A stretch of 10,310 nt of DNA from Oscillospiraceae bacterium (GTDB lineage Bacteria; Bacillota; Clostridia; Oscillospirales; Ruminococcaceae). The notes beneath the pieces were generated by a model that saw nothing but the letters and a program-made list of their open reading frames with translations, searched no databases and was not told the DNA's origin. This document shows, piece after piece, positions 1 to 6,141 of this stretch. The first letter of the stretch is position 1, and each line of letters opens with the position of its first letter. The translations under genes were made by a program, and so were the position numbers. The stretch is from positions 1-10,310 of the forward strand of contig SVNB01000067.1 of NCBI GenBank assembly GCA_015067125.1, given 5' to 3'.

Positions 1-125
1 TACAGTAGGGCGGGGGTACCCCAAGGGCATTTCTTCGTGCTTCGCACTCAGGGCACCTGCTCCCGCCGCAAACAAGTAACCCAGAGGGCAACCTCCATTT
101 AGGCAAGGAAGCCAAATTGCCCACC

Positions 126-187
126 GTAGGGAACGCTGTCCTCAGCGTTCCGAAAAAAAACGGACCGTCGGGGACGACGGTCCCTAC
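126..187. repeat. 62-bp nested palindromic element
   Basis: The ends form an inverted repeat, GTAGGGA (126-132) and TCCCTAC (181-187). Inside are two hairpins in tandem: GAACGCTG (131-138) with CAGCGTTC (143-150) around a 4-nt loop, and GGACCGTCG (162-170) with CGACGGTCC (175-183) around GGGA. An A-run separates them at 152-160. The outer inverted repeat plus paired inner stems suggests a small MITE- or REP-like unit, or a transcribed double hairpin. No transposase is nearby. Confidence 0.6.
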
Positions 188-247
188 AGAAAGCGTAAAT
201 AAAGCCAAATTGCCCACCGTAGGTGACAGAGGGAGAGAAATCCTATC

Positions 248-275
248 CTGTCAAATTCAACCGATAATTTATAAA
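248..275 (+). promoter_or_regulatory. Weak candidate promoter for the gene at 327
   Basis: A possible -35 CTGTCA (248-253) and -10 TATAAA (270-275) are separated by 16 bases. Both are imperfect matches to the sigma-A consensus. It would give a leader of roughly 45 bases before the start at 327. Offered only as the best candidate in the AT-rich stretch between the repeats and the gene. Confidence 0.3.
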
Positions 276-326
276 AAATCCGGCAGATGGGTTAAAAATA
301 AATTTTGCAGAAAGGAGAAAACGCTT

Positions 327-872
327 ATGACCAAAAAAAGCCAGAAAGTGGCGCTTTGCGGAATGATTGCCGCCCTTTGCACCCTGCTTATGTTTATGAC
401 GGGCGTTTTTCCTTTTGCAACATACGCAATGCCGGCGTTGGCCGGACTTTTGATGGTTACCGTTGCGGTGGAAACCGGCGCAAGCTGGGCATTTACCCTT
501 TATGCGGCGGTATCGATTCTTTCCATGATACTGACCCCGGATAAAGAAGCAATGCTTATGTTTGTTATGTTCTTCGGCCATTATCCCATAACAAAATTCT
601 GGCTGGAAAAAATAAAATTCAAACCGCTTTCGTGGCTGCTCAAAATAATTGTTTTCAATGCCTGCGTGGTGCTGGCGTATATGATTATAATTTTCGTTTT
701 TCAGATGCCGGATATTCTTACGGAATTCGGCGATTTCGGAAAATATTCCGTACTTATCCTTCTTGGCCTTGGCAATCTGCTTTTCTTTGTGTATGATTTT
801 GCCCTTGCCCAGATAATGAAGGTTTACGTTTATGTTTTTCGCCCGAAGTTTTTAAGAAGAAGCGCAAAATAA
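327..872 (+). CDS. Small multi-pass membrane protein, ECF S-component-like
   Basis: The 181-residue product is strongly hydrophobic, with about five to six membrane segments (roughly 7-28, 33-50, 52-70, 75-88, 103-126 and 141-163) and a basic C-terminus. The start at 327 is chosen because AAAGGAG (311-317) lies 9 bases upstream and a membrane protein begins there; the longer frame from 117 runs through repeat DNA. The pattern of a short basic N-terminus, a first helix rich in Ala/Leu, then a Pro-Ala-Leu-Ala-Gly segment (36-40) and a polar TPDKEA turn (70-75) recalls substrate-binding (S) subunits of energy-coupling-factor vitamin transporters, but no substrate signature is recognisable and no ECF ATPase or T subunit is nearby. 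It is transcribed alone and converges on the regulator at 910-1434. Membrane location is firm; the ECF assignment is a resemblance. Confidence 0.7.
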   Translation: MTKKSQKVALCGMIAALCTLLMFMTGVFPFATYAMPALAGLLMVTVAVETGASWAFTLYAAVSILSMILTPDKEAMLMFVMFFGHYPITKFWLEKIKFKPLSWLLKIIVFNACVVLAYMIIIFVFQMPDILTEFGDFGKYSVLILLGLGNLLFFVYDFALAQIMKVYVYVFRPKFLRRSAK

Positions 873-876
873 AATT

Positions 877-911
877 ACCCGGAAGATAATTCTTCCGGGT
901 TTTGTTTTTTT
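877..911 (+). terminator. Intrinsic terminator between convergent genes
   Basis: A perfect 10-bp stem, ACCCGGAAGA (877-886) and TCTTCCGGGT (891-900), closes a TAAT loop and is followed by TTTGTTTTTTT. It lies 4 bases after the stop of the 327-872 gene. Its T-run abuts the stop codon of the opposing regulator gene at 910. Read leftward it is followed by AATTTTATTTT, so it may also serve the regulator gene as a weaker bidirectional terminator. Confidence 0.9.
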
Positions 912-1434
912 ATGTGTTTTTCTTTATGTTTTTTAAATTTTTGATCTTTTCTATAAACCCATTAAGGTACAGAATATTAATGATCAGTACCGCAAAAGAA
1001 AGCCCCATGGAAAACATCATAACGTTATAACAGGCTTTTTCGGGGATAAAACCAGGAAGAAAACCGCTTTGGATTCCCTCAAAAAGCAGGGCGCTGAACA
1101 AAAGAAGTATTGCCGCGCCAAGCATCATATCTGTTATTCTGGTTTTAATTTTTTTGTTTTCTTCGGCGGCATATTCCGCCACTTTTTTAAGGGTGTTTTT
1201 TGTTTCGCTTTCCATATTATTGCTTTTCCTTTCCCCATCGATAATTTCGCGGATATCCGCGTTGTAAAAATCCGCAAGCTCTATAAGGATATCAAGATCG
1301 GGCATATTGCTGCCGGTTTCCCAGCGGGAAACCGTTCTGGAAGAAACAAAAAATTGTTCTGCCAGCTGTTCCTGGGTCAATCCTTTTTCTTTGCGCAGAT
1401 GTTTTAAAAATTTTCCGATTTTTATTTGGTCCAT
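910..1434 (-). CDS. XRE-family transcriptional regulator with C-terminal membrane segments
   Basis: The 174-residue product has an N-terminal Cro/C1-type helix-turn-helix at about residues 6-60, with the typical core GLTQEQLAEQ, SSRTVSRWETG (31-41) and P-DLDIL-LA-FY. A charged linker (about 65-100) leads to two predicted membrane helices (about 101-118 and 137-157) and a Lys/Asn-rich tail. This architecture is common in Clostridia and suggests a membrane-tethered DNA-binding protein, perhaps sensing the envelope; the signal and targets are unknown. The start at 1434 is preferred over an in-frame ATG at 1491 because AAAGGAG (1443-1449) is 8 bases upstream and the protein begins directly with the HTH. 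It is convergent with the membrane protein gene at 327-872 and separated from the next leftward gene by a terminator, so it is likely monocistronic. Confidence 0.85.
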   Translation of the reverse strand: MDQIKIGKFLKHLRKEKGLTQEQLAEQFFVSSRTVSRWETGSNMPDLDILIELADFYNADIREIIDGERKSNNMESETKNTLKKVAEYAAEENKKIKTRITDMMLGAAILLLFSALLFEGIQSGFLPGFIPEKACYNVMMFSMGLSFAVLIINILYLNGFIEKIKNLKNIKKNT

Positions 1435-1559
1435 GCAGGCTGCTCCTTTCAAACAGATGATACTTCGCAGGAGGATTTTATTCCACGACAAAAAGCGGGA
1501 AAAACCAAAAAAGACAGATTGTGTCCGATTTTAAAAAAGATTTTGATATACACAGATAA

Positions 1560-1592
1560 ACAAAAAAGGCACCGTGCTTTGCGGTGCCTTTT
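1560..1592 (-). terminator. Intrinsic terminator of the pepV-DUF3810-zinc ribbon group
   Basis: An 11-bp perfect stem, AAAAGGCACCG (1564-1574) and CGGTGCCTTTT (1582-1592), has a 7-nt loop. Read leftward it ends in TTTTTTG. It starts 16 bases after the stop codon at 1608 and insulates the regulator gene beyond it. Confidence 0.88.
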
Positions 1593-1607
1593 GGTGTTTT
1601 TGGGTCA

Positions 1608-1841
1608 TTAAAGCAGGCTGTCCCTTCTGCAGGGAGAAGTTACCCTGGGTTTTTCTTCCACTTTTGCGCTGCTCTGGAGTTCTTCGAGCATTTTTTCGGA
1701 AAGCGGAATGGCTTTGTGGCATCTGGGGCAAAGATAGGTAGAACGGTTATATCCTGCGGGGACAATTACGGGTTTGCCGCAATAGGGGCAAAAAACTTCA
1801 AGACCCTCGTTTTCATCGTCATCCTGGAGGTAAACAGACAT
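1608..1841 (-). CDS. Small zinc-ribbon protein of unknown function
   Basis: The 77-residue product has two CxxC knuckles, CPYC at 18-21 and CPRC at 38-41, 16 residues apart, which is the layout of a zinc ribbon. An acidic N-terminus (DDDENEG, 7-13) precedes it, and a Glu-rich helix and a basic tail follow. The spacing fits a treble-clef or rubredoxin-like metal-binding fold in which four cysteines bind one zinc; a fifth cysteine (71) is in the tail. The start at 1841 has an AAAGGTG ribosome binding site (1851-1857), 9 bases upstream. It begins 43 bases after the DUF3810 gene ends and is followed at once by a terminator, so it is probably the last gene of that transcript. The function is not known; possible roles are nucleic-acid binding or a metal-dependent adaptor. 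Confidence 0.75.
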   Translation of the reverse strand: MSVYLQDDDENEGLEVFCPYCGKPVIVPAGYNRSTYLCPRCHKAIPLSEKMLEELQSSAKVEEKPRVTSPCRRDSLL

Positions 1842-1884
1842 TTATGTAACCACCTTTCATAATTTATATTACATGGCCAGTATA

Positions 1885-2997
1885 TCATAACCCGCGGCGG
1901 TATGCAAGAAGCAAATCCACCATTTTTCCGTAACTGCGGGTGCCTTCCTGCTGGTCGTTAAGCTTTAAATAGGTGTCGTTTACGGCATCGGAAACCTCCG
2001 CCACCTTTGTATCGTGTGCATCTATGTATGCGTTCTGGGCACGCATATCCGCATCAACATATTCCGGGTATTGTATGCGCAGTTCATACCAAAGCTCATA
2101 ATCCGCAGCATAAAGGGCGTTCATGGAATAAAGCAGAGCAAGGCAGGTGCCGCTGTAGCGAAAATAATCATCTTCGCTTTGGGCACAGGCAAGATAGGCT
2201 ATAAAATTTGCTTCCGCTTCGTTCATAAATCCGCGCAGGTGGCTTTGTTCGTGCATCATTGTGGAACCGCGCAGAAAATCCGGGCCGGCGGTGCAGATGT
2301 TGGCTTCGAAAGTATATGGCGAATAAACTCCGGAAATTTGAAGGTATGCCATAACTTCGGAAAAGAAAACCGGTTTCGGCGTGCCGAATTTTCCGAAACC
2401 CATATCCATAAAGTCGTAATTGGCGGCAAATTTTTCAAATTCTTCCCTTGCGCGCTTTGCCATCAAAGTGTTTTGCGGCGCAAAAACCGTTTCGCCGTTT
2501 TCTTTGTGGAGAAGGTTTTTGCCGGATTCGGCGGCTTCTTCAAGAAGAAAAGCGCAAAGGTCATAAAGTTCGTTAACAGAGGATTTTTCTATTTTTAAAT
2601 CTGTTTTTTCGGCAAAACCTTCTCTGTAATAATTGGTTCCGCTGAATGCCGCAAAAAGAAAAAATATTACGCAGGCTATGGAAACAATATTTTTGAGCAC
2701 GCCGGAAAAATATTTGAGCACGGCAGCCTTGCCTTCTTTTGCTTTGAGCACCAACCGGATTATCCATTCGCAAAGAAGCAAAACCGCCGAAAGTATTCCG
2801 GCTTCCATAAGGGAAAAGGGAAGGATCCCGGTGATGCTTCCGAAAATTCCGCCAAGGTTTTTATAGATCGCGTCATAATACCAATCCGCGAATCCGGGAA
2901 CAAACTTTGCCGCTGCCAAAAGGGCAAAACCAAAGGGCAAAAGAAGCAGAAAATAAAAAAACGGGGTTTTTATAAAATCTTTTATTTTTGTGTTCAT
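1885..2997 (-). CDS. DUF3810-type membrane protein with metallopeptidase motif
   Basis: The 370-residue product has three N-terminal membrane segments (about 12-34, 62-85 and 102-120) followed by a large domain, probably outside the membrane. Residues 249-253 read HEQSH, an HExxH zinc site, followed by a Glu-rich EAEANF segment (260-265) that probably supplies the third zinc ligand. This layout (three helices, then HExxH with RGF and E-x-EANF-AYLAC) matches the DUF3810 family as I know it; family members are presumed zinc metallopeptidases without a known substrate. The spacing is 37 bases after pepV, so it is likely co-transcribed with it. The start at 2997 is the only Met before the first helix, but no clear Shine-Dalgarno precedes it: the upstream sequence is A/T-only for about 14 bases, and a hairpin lies just before that. 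Translation may be weak or coupled. The zinc motif is seen; proteolysis is inferred. Confidence 0.82.
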   Translation of the reverse strand: MNTKIKDFIKTPFFYFLLLLPFGFALLAAAKFVPGFADWYYDAIYKNLGGIFGSITGILPFSLMEAGILSAVLLLCEWIIRLVLKAKEGKAAVLKYFSGVLKNIVSIACVIFFLFAAFSGTNYYREGFAEKTDLKIEKSSVNELYDLCAFLLEEAAESGKNLLHKENGETVFAPQNTLMAKRAREEFEKFAANYDFMDMGFGKFGTPKPVFFSEVMAYLQISGVYSPYTFEANICTAGPDFLRGSTMMHEQSHLRGFMNEAEANFIAYLACAQSEDDYFRYSGTCLALLYSMNALYAADYELWYELRIQYPEYVDADMRAQNAYIDAHDTKVAEVSDAVNDTYLKLNDQQEGTRSYGKMVDLLLAYRRGL

Positions 2998-3010
2998 AAT
3001 ATAAAATTAT

Positions 3011-3034
3011 GGGCGGAAGTTATCCGCCCGTTTT
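3011..3034. terminator. Hairpin between pepV and the DUF3810 gene, of uncertain direction
   Basis: A 7-bp stem, GGGCGGA (3011-3017) and TCCGCCC (3023-3029), with loop AGTTA. The strong T-run (GTTTTTTATTTT) lies on the + side, although both flanking genes run leftward; read leftward the hairpin is followed only by ATAATTTTATATT. It may be a partial attenuator of the pepV transcript, a stop for antisense transcripts, or an RNA end-protecting structure. Confidence 0.45.
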
Positions 3035-4462
3035 TTATTTTGTTACGTCGATGTCGTCCAGTTCCACAAGCAGTTTTGCGTAAACAAGCATGGTATCGAA
3101 AAGCAGCTTTGCCGGGGTGGATTCGTCCGCCTGGTGAATGCTTCCGCGGAAAAGGCCAAAGGGGCTTTCGTAATCCGGGTCTTCGGGACCAAGAGCGCAG
3201 GCGTTGGGCAGATGTTTTGCGTATGTGCCGCCGCCCATGGTATAGGGCTTCCAGTGGTCGCGGTGGAAAACGCTGTTTATAACCTTCATGCAGGTGCGCA
3301 CTTTATCGGAATCCGCAGGGGAATAGGCCGGTTTGGTATCGGCAATATCGTGTACGGTAACTTTATAGGGTTCGACGGTTTCGATAATTTTTTCAAGAAG
3401 TTCTTCGCCGTTTGCGGTAACGGGATAGCGAATATCAATGGAAAGATTAAGAATGCCTCTGTCCATGGAAATAACGCCGCCCACATGAGTAAGCTTTCCG
3501 CTGGGTTCGTCTTCTGCCGGAACGCCAAGAGCCGCGCCGTTGTAATCGGAGTTTACAAGCGCAAGGAATTCCATTGCCGCTTTTGCTTCGCCTTCAAAAA
3601 CTTCGGCATCAAGCAGAGCGTTTGCCAGAACGCCGATAGCGTTTATGCCGTTTTCCGGCATGGAAGCGTGAACAGAAGCACCGCTTGCGGTAACTTTTAC
3701 AAGGTCGCCCTCTTCGGCAACTTCTATGCGTTTGTTTTCCGCAAGTTTTTCCGCAAGGCATTCTGCGCATACGCCTTTAAGTGTAACGGAGCATTTATCC
3801 GCCACCACGTTGCGGACCGTGCCGCCGGCAAAATCAACGATTTTTTCATCATTGCAGGGAACGGCAAGATAAAAGCGCAGACCGCCTTTTTCGCCGTGGC
3901 AGATGGGGTAGTTTCCGTCGGGAGTGAAAGAAACGTCCGGAAGCTTTTCGGTAACTTCCACATAGTGAAGAAGGTCGTTCATGCCGCATTCTTCCTGGCC
4001 GCCAAGGAAAATTTCGATTTCGCGCTTTGGCATAAGGCCAAGGTCTTTAAGGCAGCGAACAGCAAAGATAGAAGCCCAGAGCGGGCCTTTATCATCAAGA
4101 ACGCCGCGGCCGATAAGCAGGTCGCCGTCCACGGTAAGCTGATAGGGCGGATAGTTCCAGTCGTTGCCGCAGGGAACAACGTCCAGATGGCCGAAAATAC
4201 CGATTTTTTCTTTGCCTTCGCCAACGTTTGCCACAAGGCAGTAGTTATCAAGGTTTTTTACAGAAAAACCGTAGCTTTCCACAAGTTCCTTTGCGGCGGC
4301 AAGCACGTTTGCGCTTTCTATGCCAAAGGGATATTCCCCTTCGGAAACGCCGAAAGTTGCAACAGAGGGCACGGCAATAATTTTGGAAAGATCAGCGATA
4401 AATTCTTCTTTATGCGCTTCGATCCATTCTTTTATGCGGTTTTCGTTTTCGATGCTGAGCAT
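3035..4462 (-). CDS. pepV: PepV-type dipeptidase (M20 metallopeptidase)
   Basis: This 475-residue cytoplasmic enzyme hydrolyses dipeptides and short N-terminal peptides using two zinc ions. All expected M20 features are visible: GHLDVVP (His92, Asp94), GRGVLDDKGP (bridging Asp123), GGQEECG (catalytic Glu157 and zinc-ligand Glu158), FTPDGNYP (Asp182), the MGGGTYAK loop near the C-terminus, and HQADE (His443). Length and motif order fit the Xaa-His/PepV group rather than the shorter ArgE/DapE enzymes, and the lid domain sits between the two catalytic halves. The start at 4462 is supported by AAAGGGG (4472-4478), 9 bases upstream, and by the promoter at 4501-4529. It is the first gene of a leftward group with the DUF3810 and zinc-ribbon genes. 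No residue is missing, so it should be active. In context it would supply free amino acids from imported peptides. Confidence 0.93.
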   Translation of the reverse strand: MLSIENENRIKEWIEAHKEEFIADLSKIIAVPSVATFGVSEGEYPFGIESANVLAAAKELVESYGFSVKNLDNYCLVANVGEGKEKIGIFGHLDVVPCGNDWNYPPYQLTVDGDLLIGRGVLDDKGPLWASIFAVRCLKDLGLMPKREIEIFLGGQEECGMNDLLHYVEVTEKLPDVSFTPDGNYPICHGEKGGLRFYLAVPCNDEKIVDFAGGTVRNVVADKCSVTLKGVCAECLAEKLAENKRIEVAEEGDLVKVTASGASVHASMPENGINAIGVLANALLDAEVFEGEAKAAMEFLALVNSDYNGAALGVPAEDEPSGKLTHVGGVISMDRGILNLSIDIRYPVTANGEELLEKIIETVEPYKVTVHDIADTKPAYSPADSDKVRTCMKVINSVFHRDHWKPYTMGGGTYAKHLPNACALGPEDPDYESPFGLFRGSIHQADESTPAKLLFDTMLVYAKLLVELDDIDVTK

Positions 4463-4500
4463 TTATCATAACCCCTTTCGAGAAGTATTTTTATGGCTTC

Positions 4501-4529
4501 ATTCTATCACATTAAAGTGAAAAAGTGAA
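4501..4529 (-). promoter_or_regulatory. Sigma-A-type promoter of pepV
   Basis: Read leftward, -35 TTCACT (4529-4524) and -10 TAGAAT (4506-4501) are 17 bases apart. Transcription would start near 4494, giving a leader of about 30 bases before the pepV start, with the ribosome binding site in it. Confidence 0.65.
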
Positions 4530-4551
4530 TAACGGAATGTAAATTATTTAT

Positions 4552-4643
4552 TAAGGCGTTTTTCAGCCTTACCAGAGGGGAAGGTGGAAAAATGCAGGTT
4601 TTAACGGATGAGGGGAAAAAACACCCTTTCGTCACGGCTGGAA
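4552..4643. repeat. Decayed intergenic repeat element
   Basis: The stretch is bounded by CAGCC (4564-4568) and GGCTG (4636-4640) in inverted orientation and contains AGAGGGGAAGG, GGATGAGGGG and CCCTTTCGTCACGG words. A small hairpin, TAAGGC (4552-4557) with GCCTTA (4566-4571), overlaps one end. It codes for nothing. Words of this kind recall non-coding interspersed repeats of gut Clostridia; I infer an old, degraded copy. It separates the pepV promoter from the terminator of the M20/GPH operon. Confidence 0.45.
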
Positions 4644-4645
4644 AT

Positions 4646-4680
4646 TTATAAAAAATGCCTCCTCTTTGCAGAGGAGGCAC
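4646..4680 (-). terminator. Intrinsic terminator of the GPH transporter-M20 operon
   Basis: A perfect 10-bp stem, TGCCTCCTCT (4656-4665) and AGAGGAGGCA (4670-4679), has a 4-nt loop. Read leftward it is followed by TTTTTTATAAATTT. It begins 7 bases after the stop at 4687. There is no T-run on the other side, so it works leftward only. Confidence 0.92.
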
Positions 4681-4686
4681 GCACAT

Positions 4687-6129
4687 TTATAAATCGTAAT
4701 TTTTGATGAAATATTTGAAGAAGCGCACGCCTTCTGCCAGGGCAGAAAGGGTTACGTTTTCGTTTACCGCGTGGCAGGCGGCGTTTTGTTCGTTGCTCAT
4801 TCTTACGGGGCAGAAGCGCAGAGCGTTTTCCGTAAGAGCGTGGAAATGGCGGCAGTCTGTTCCGCCCATGATAACGTAGGGCGCAACGCCTACGTCCGGG
4901 AATTGCTTTTTGATGCAGTCCGTAAGATAAGCATACTCTTTGGAATGAATATTGGAAACGGGGGAAGCATCTCTTGCCTGGATAACTTCGATTTCCAGAT
5001 CATATTTATCGGCGTATTTTTTAAGCACGGCAAGGCTTTCTTCGCAGTTCTGATGAACGCTGGTGCGCAGATTTGCCACAAGATACGGTTCTTTGGGAAT
5101 CACGTTGCAGGCATCGGAACCTTTCATCATGGTAAAACAGCAGGTGGTGGAAAGAATTGCTTCGCCAAAGGGAGAAACTATTGGCATAAGTTTGATAAGA
5201 AGCGGCTTGAAAAGCCAGATATTGCCAAGAAGAAGCCTCATGCCAAATCCAAAGGAGGGAGCCATGGAAGCGAACATTTCGTAAACTTCGGGAATAAGGT
5301 GCTTTTTAAAAGGACGCTTTTTTTCAATTTCGTTCGCAAAGGCAAAAAGTCTTGCGGCAGGGGTGTTTCTTGGCGGAGTGCTGCTGTGGCCGCCCTTGCC
5401 TTTTGCGGAAATTTTAAGATCCATATAACCTTTTTCCGTAACGCCTATAACCGCAAACTGACGGTCCATGCCGGCGATGGGTCTGTCCACAACGGCACCG
5501 CCTTCATCTATTACAAGGGCAAGCTCTATGCCTTTTTCTTTAAGATAGCGCACTGCGGAAGCCGCGCCGTCGCCGCCGGTTTCTTCGTTTATGGCATATT
5601 CAAGGTAAATATCGCAGGGCGGAACAAAGCCTTCTTCAATAAGCTCTTCCAAAGCCTGCAGTTCCACAAACATGGTGCTTTTGCAGTCCATGGAACCGCG
5701 GCCGTAAATGGTGCCGTCAATAACTTCACCGCTGTAAGCGGGGCACTTCCAGCCGTGGTCGTTTGCGGGAACAACGTCCTGGTGACCCATAAAAAGAATG
5801 GGACGGCGGGCTGGATCGGTGCCCTGCCATTTATAAAGCAGGGTGCCGTTAAGCACGGTTTTTTCAAAAGTTTTGTGCACGTTGGGGAAAAGTTCTTCAA
5901 GGACTTCGTGATATTTATAAAACTGAGAAAGATCCTCGTCTTCGTTTTTGGAAACAGTGGGAACGCGGACCATATCGCCCAGTTTTTGAGCACAGATATC
6001 CATTTCTTCCTGTGTGATTTTTGTTTTGCACTCCGCAACTTCCGGAGCTTTTATCATAAGGGTGCGCACCACGGCAACAAGAATAAGCACCGCGAGCACC
6101 GCAATAATTCCGATAACTGCATAAATCAT
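4687..6129 (-). CDS. Membrane-anchored M20 peptidase, carboxypeptidase S/PM20D1-like
   Basis: The 480-residue product begins with one hydrophobic helix (about 3-24) that acts as a membrane anchor, followed by an M20 zinc-hydrolase domain. Visible active-site elements are GHQDVVP (His116, Asp118), GRGSMDCKS (Asp148), NEETGG (catalytic Glu182 and ligand Glu183), IDEGG (Asp208) and, near the C-terminus, MGGTDCRHF and CHAVNE (His453). The IDEGG and VNE words and the length point to the carboxypeptidase S/PM20D1 branch, whose members cleave C-terminal residues or N-acyl-amino acids; the substrate here is not known. The usual Gly after D-x-K is Ser151. The start at 6129 is fixed by AAGGAG (6143-6138), 8 bases upstream. 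That site overlaps the stop codon of the transporter gene, which lies only 12 bases away and implies translational coupling. The pairing suggests hydrolysis of whatever the transporter carries. Confidence 0.88.
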   Translation of the reverse strand: MIYAVIGIIAVLAVLILVAVVRTLMIKAPEVAECKTKITQEEMDICAQKLGDMVRVPTVSKNEDEDLSQFYKYHEVLEELFPNVHKTFEKTVLNGTLLYKWQGTDPARRPILFMGHQDVVPANDHGWKCPAYSGEVIDGTIYGRGSMDCKSTMFVELQALEELIEEGFVPPCDIYLEYAINEETGGDGAASAVRYLKEKGIELALVIDEGGAVVDRPIAGMDRQFAVIGVTEKGYMDLKISAKGKGGHSSTPPRNTPAARLFAFANEIEKKRPFKKHLIPEVYEMFASMAPSFGFGMRLLLGNIWLFKPLLIKLMPIVSPFGEAILSTTCCFTMMKGSDACNVIPKEPYLVANLRTSVHQNCEESLAVLKKYADKYDLEIEVIQARDASPVSNIHSKEYAYLTDCIKKQFPDVGVAPYVIMGGTDCRHFHALTENALRFCPVRMSNEQNAACHAVNENVTLSALAEGVRFFKYFIKNYDL

Positions 6130-6141
6130 GGCGTTTTCTCC

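Larger units (their letters stand above)
1..326. repeat. Gene-free region with cluster of short palindromic and direct repeats
   Basis: No convincing gene lies here; the open frame that runs in from 117 is low-complexity repeat translation without a ribosome binding site. The word GTAGG(G) occurs at 5-10, 126-131 and 219-223. A 22-base direct repeat is exact at 109-130 and 202-223. A palindrome GGGGTACCCC sits at 13-22, a small hairpin GTGC-TTC-GCAC at 37-47, and GGCGGG at 9-14 can pair with CCCGCC at 62-67. A composite palindromic element lies at 126-187 and is described separately. The arrangement looks like tandem or nested copies of a short non-coding interspersed repeat of the kind common in gut Clostridia; that multi-copy status is inferred. 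The last ~50 bases are AT-rich leader for the gene at 327. Confidence 0.7.

Noticed and set aside
1..260. CRISPR array
   Set aside because: The repeats are few, unequally spaced and internally palindromic, with no regular spacers and no cas genes.
117..326. N-terminal extension of the membrane protein gene
   Set aside because: The extension translates palindromic repeat DNA; a good ribosome binding site and a natural membrane-protein N-terminus sit at 327.
1435..1491. N-terminal extension of the XRE regulator gene to 1491
   Set aside because: The extra 19 residues would translate the ribosome binding site of the better start at 1434 and precede the normal HTH N-terminus.
3134..4471. A 445-codon open frame on the + strand
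   Set aside because: It lies antisense to pepV, has no ribosome binding site and no recognisable domain. It is a shadow of pepV codon use.
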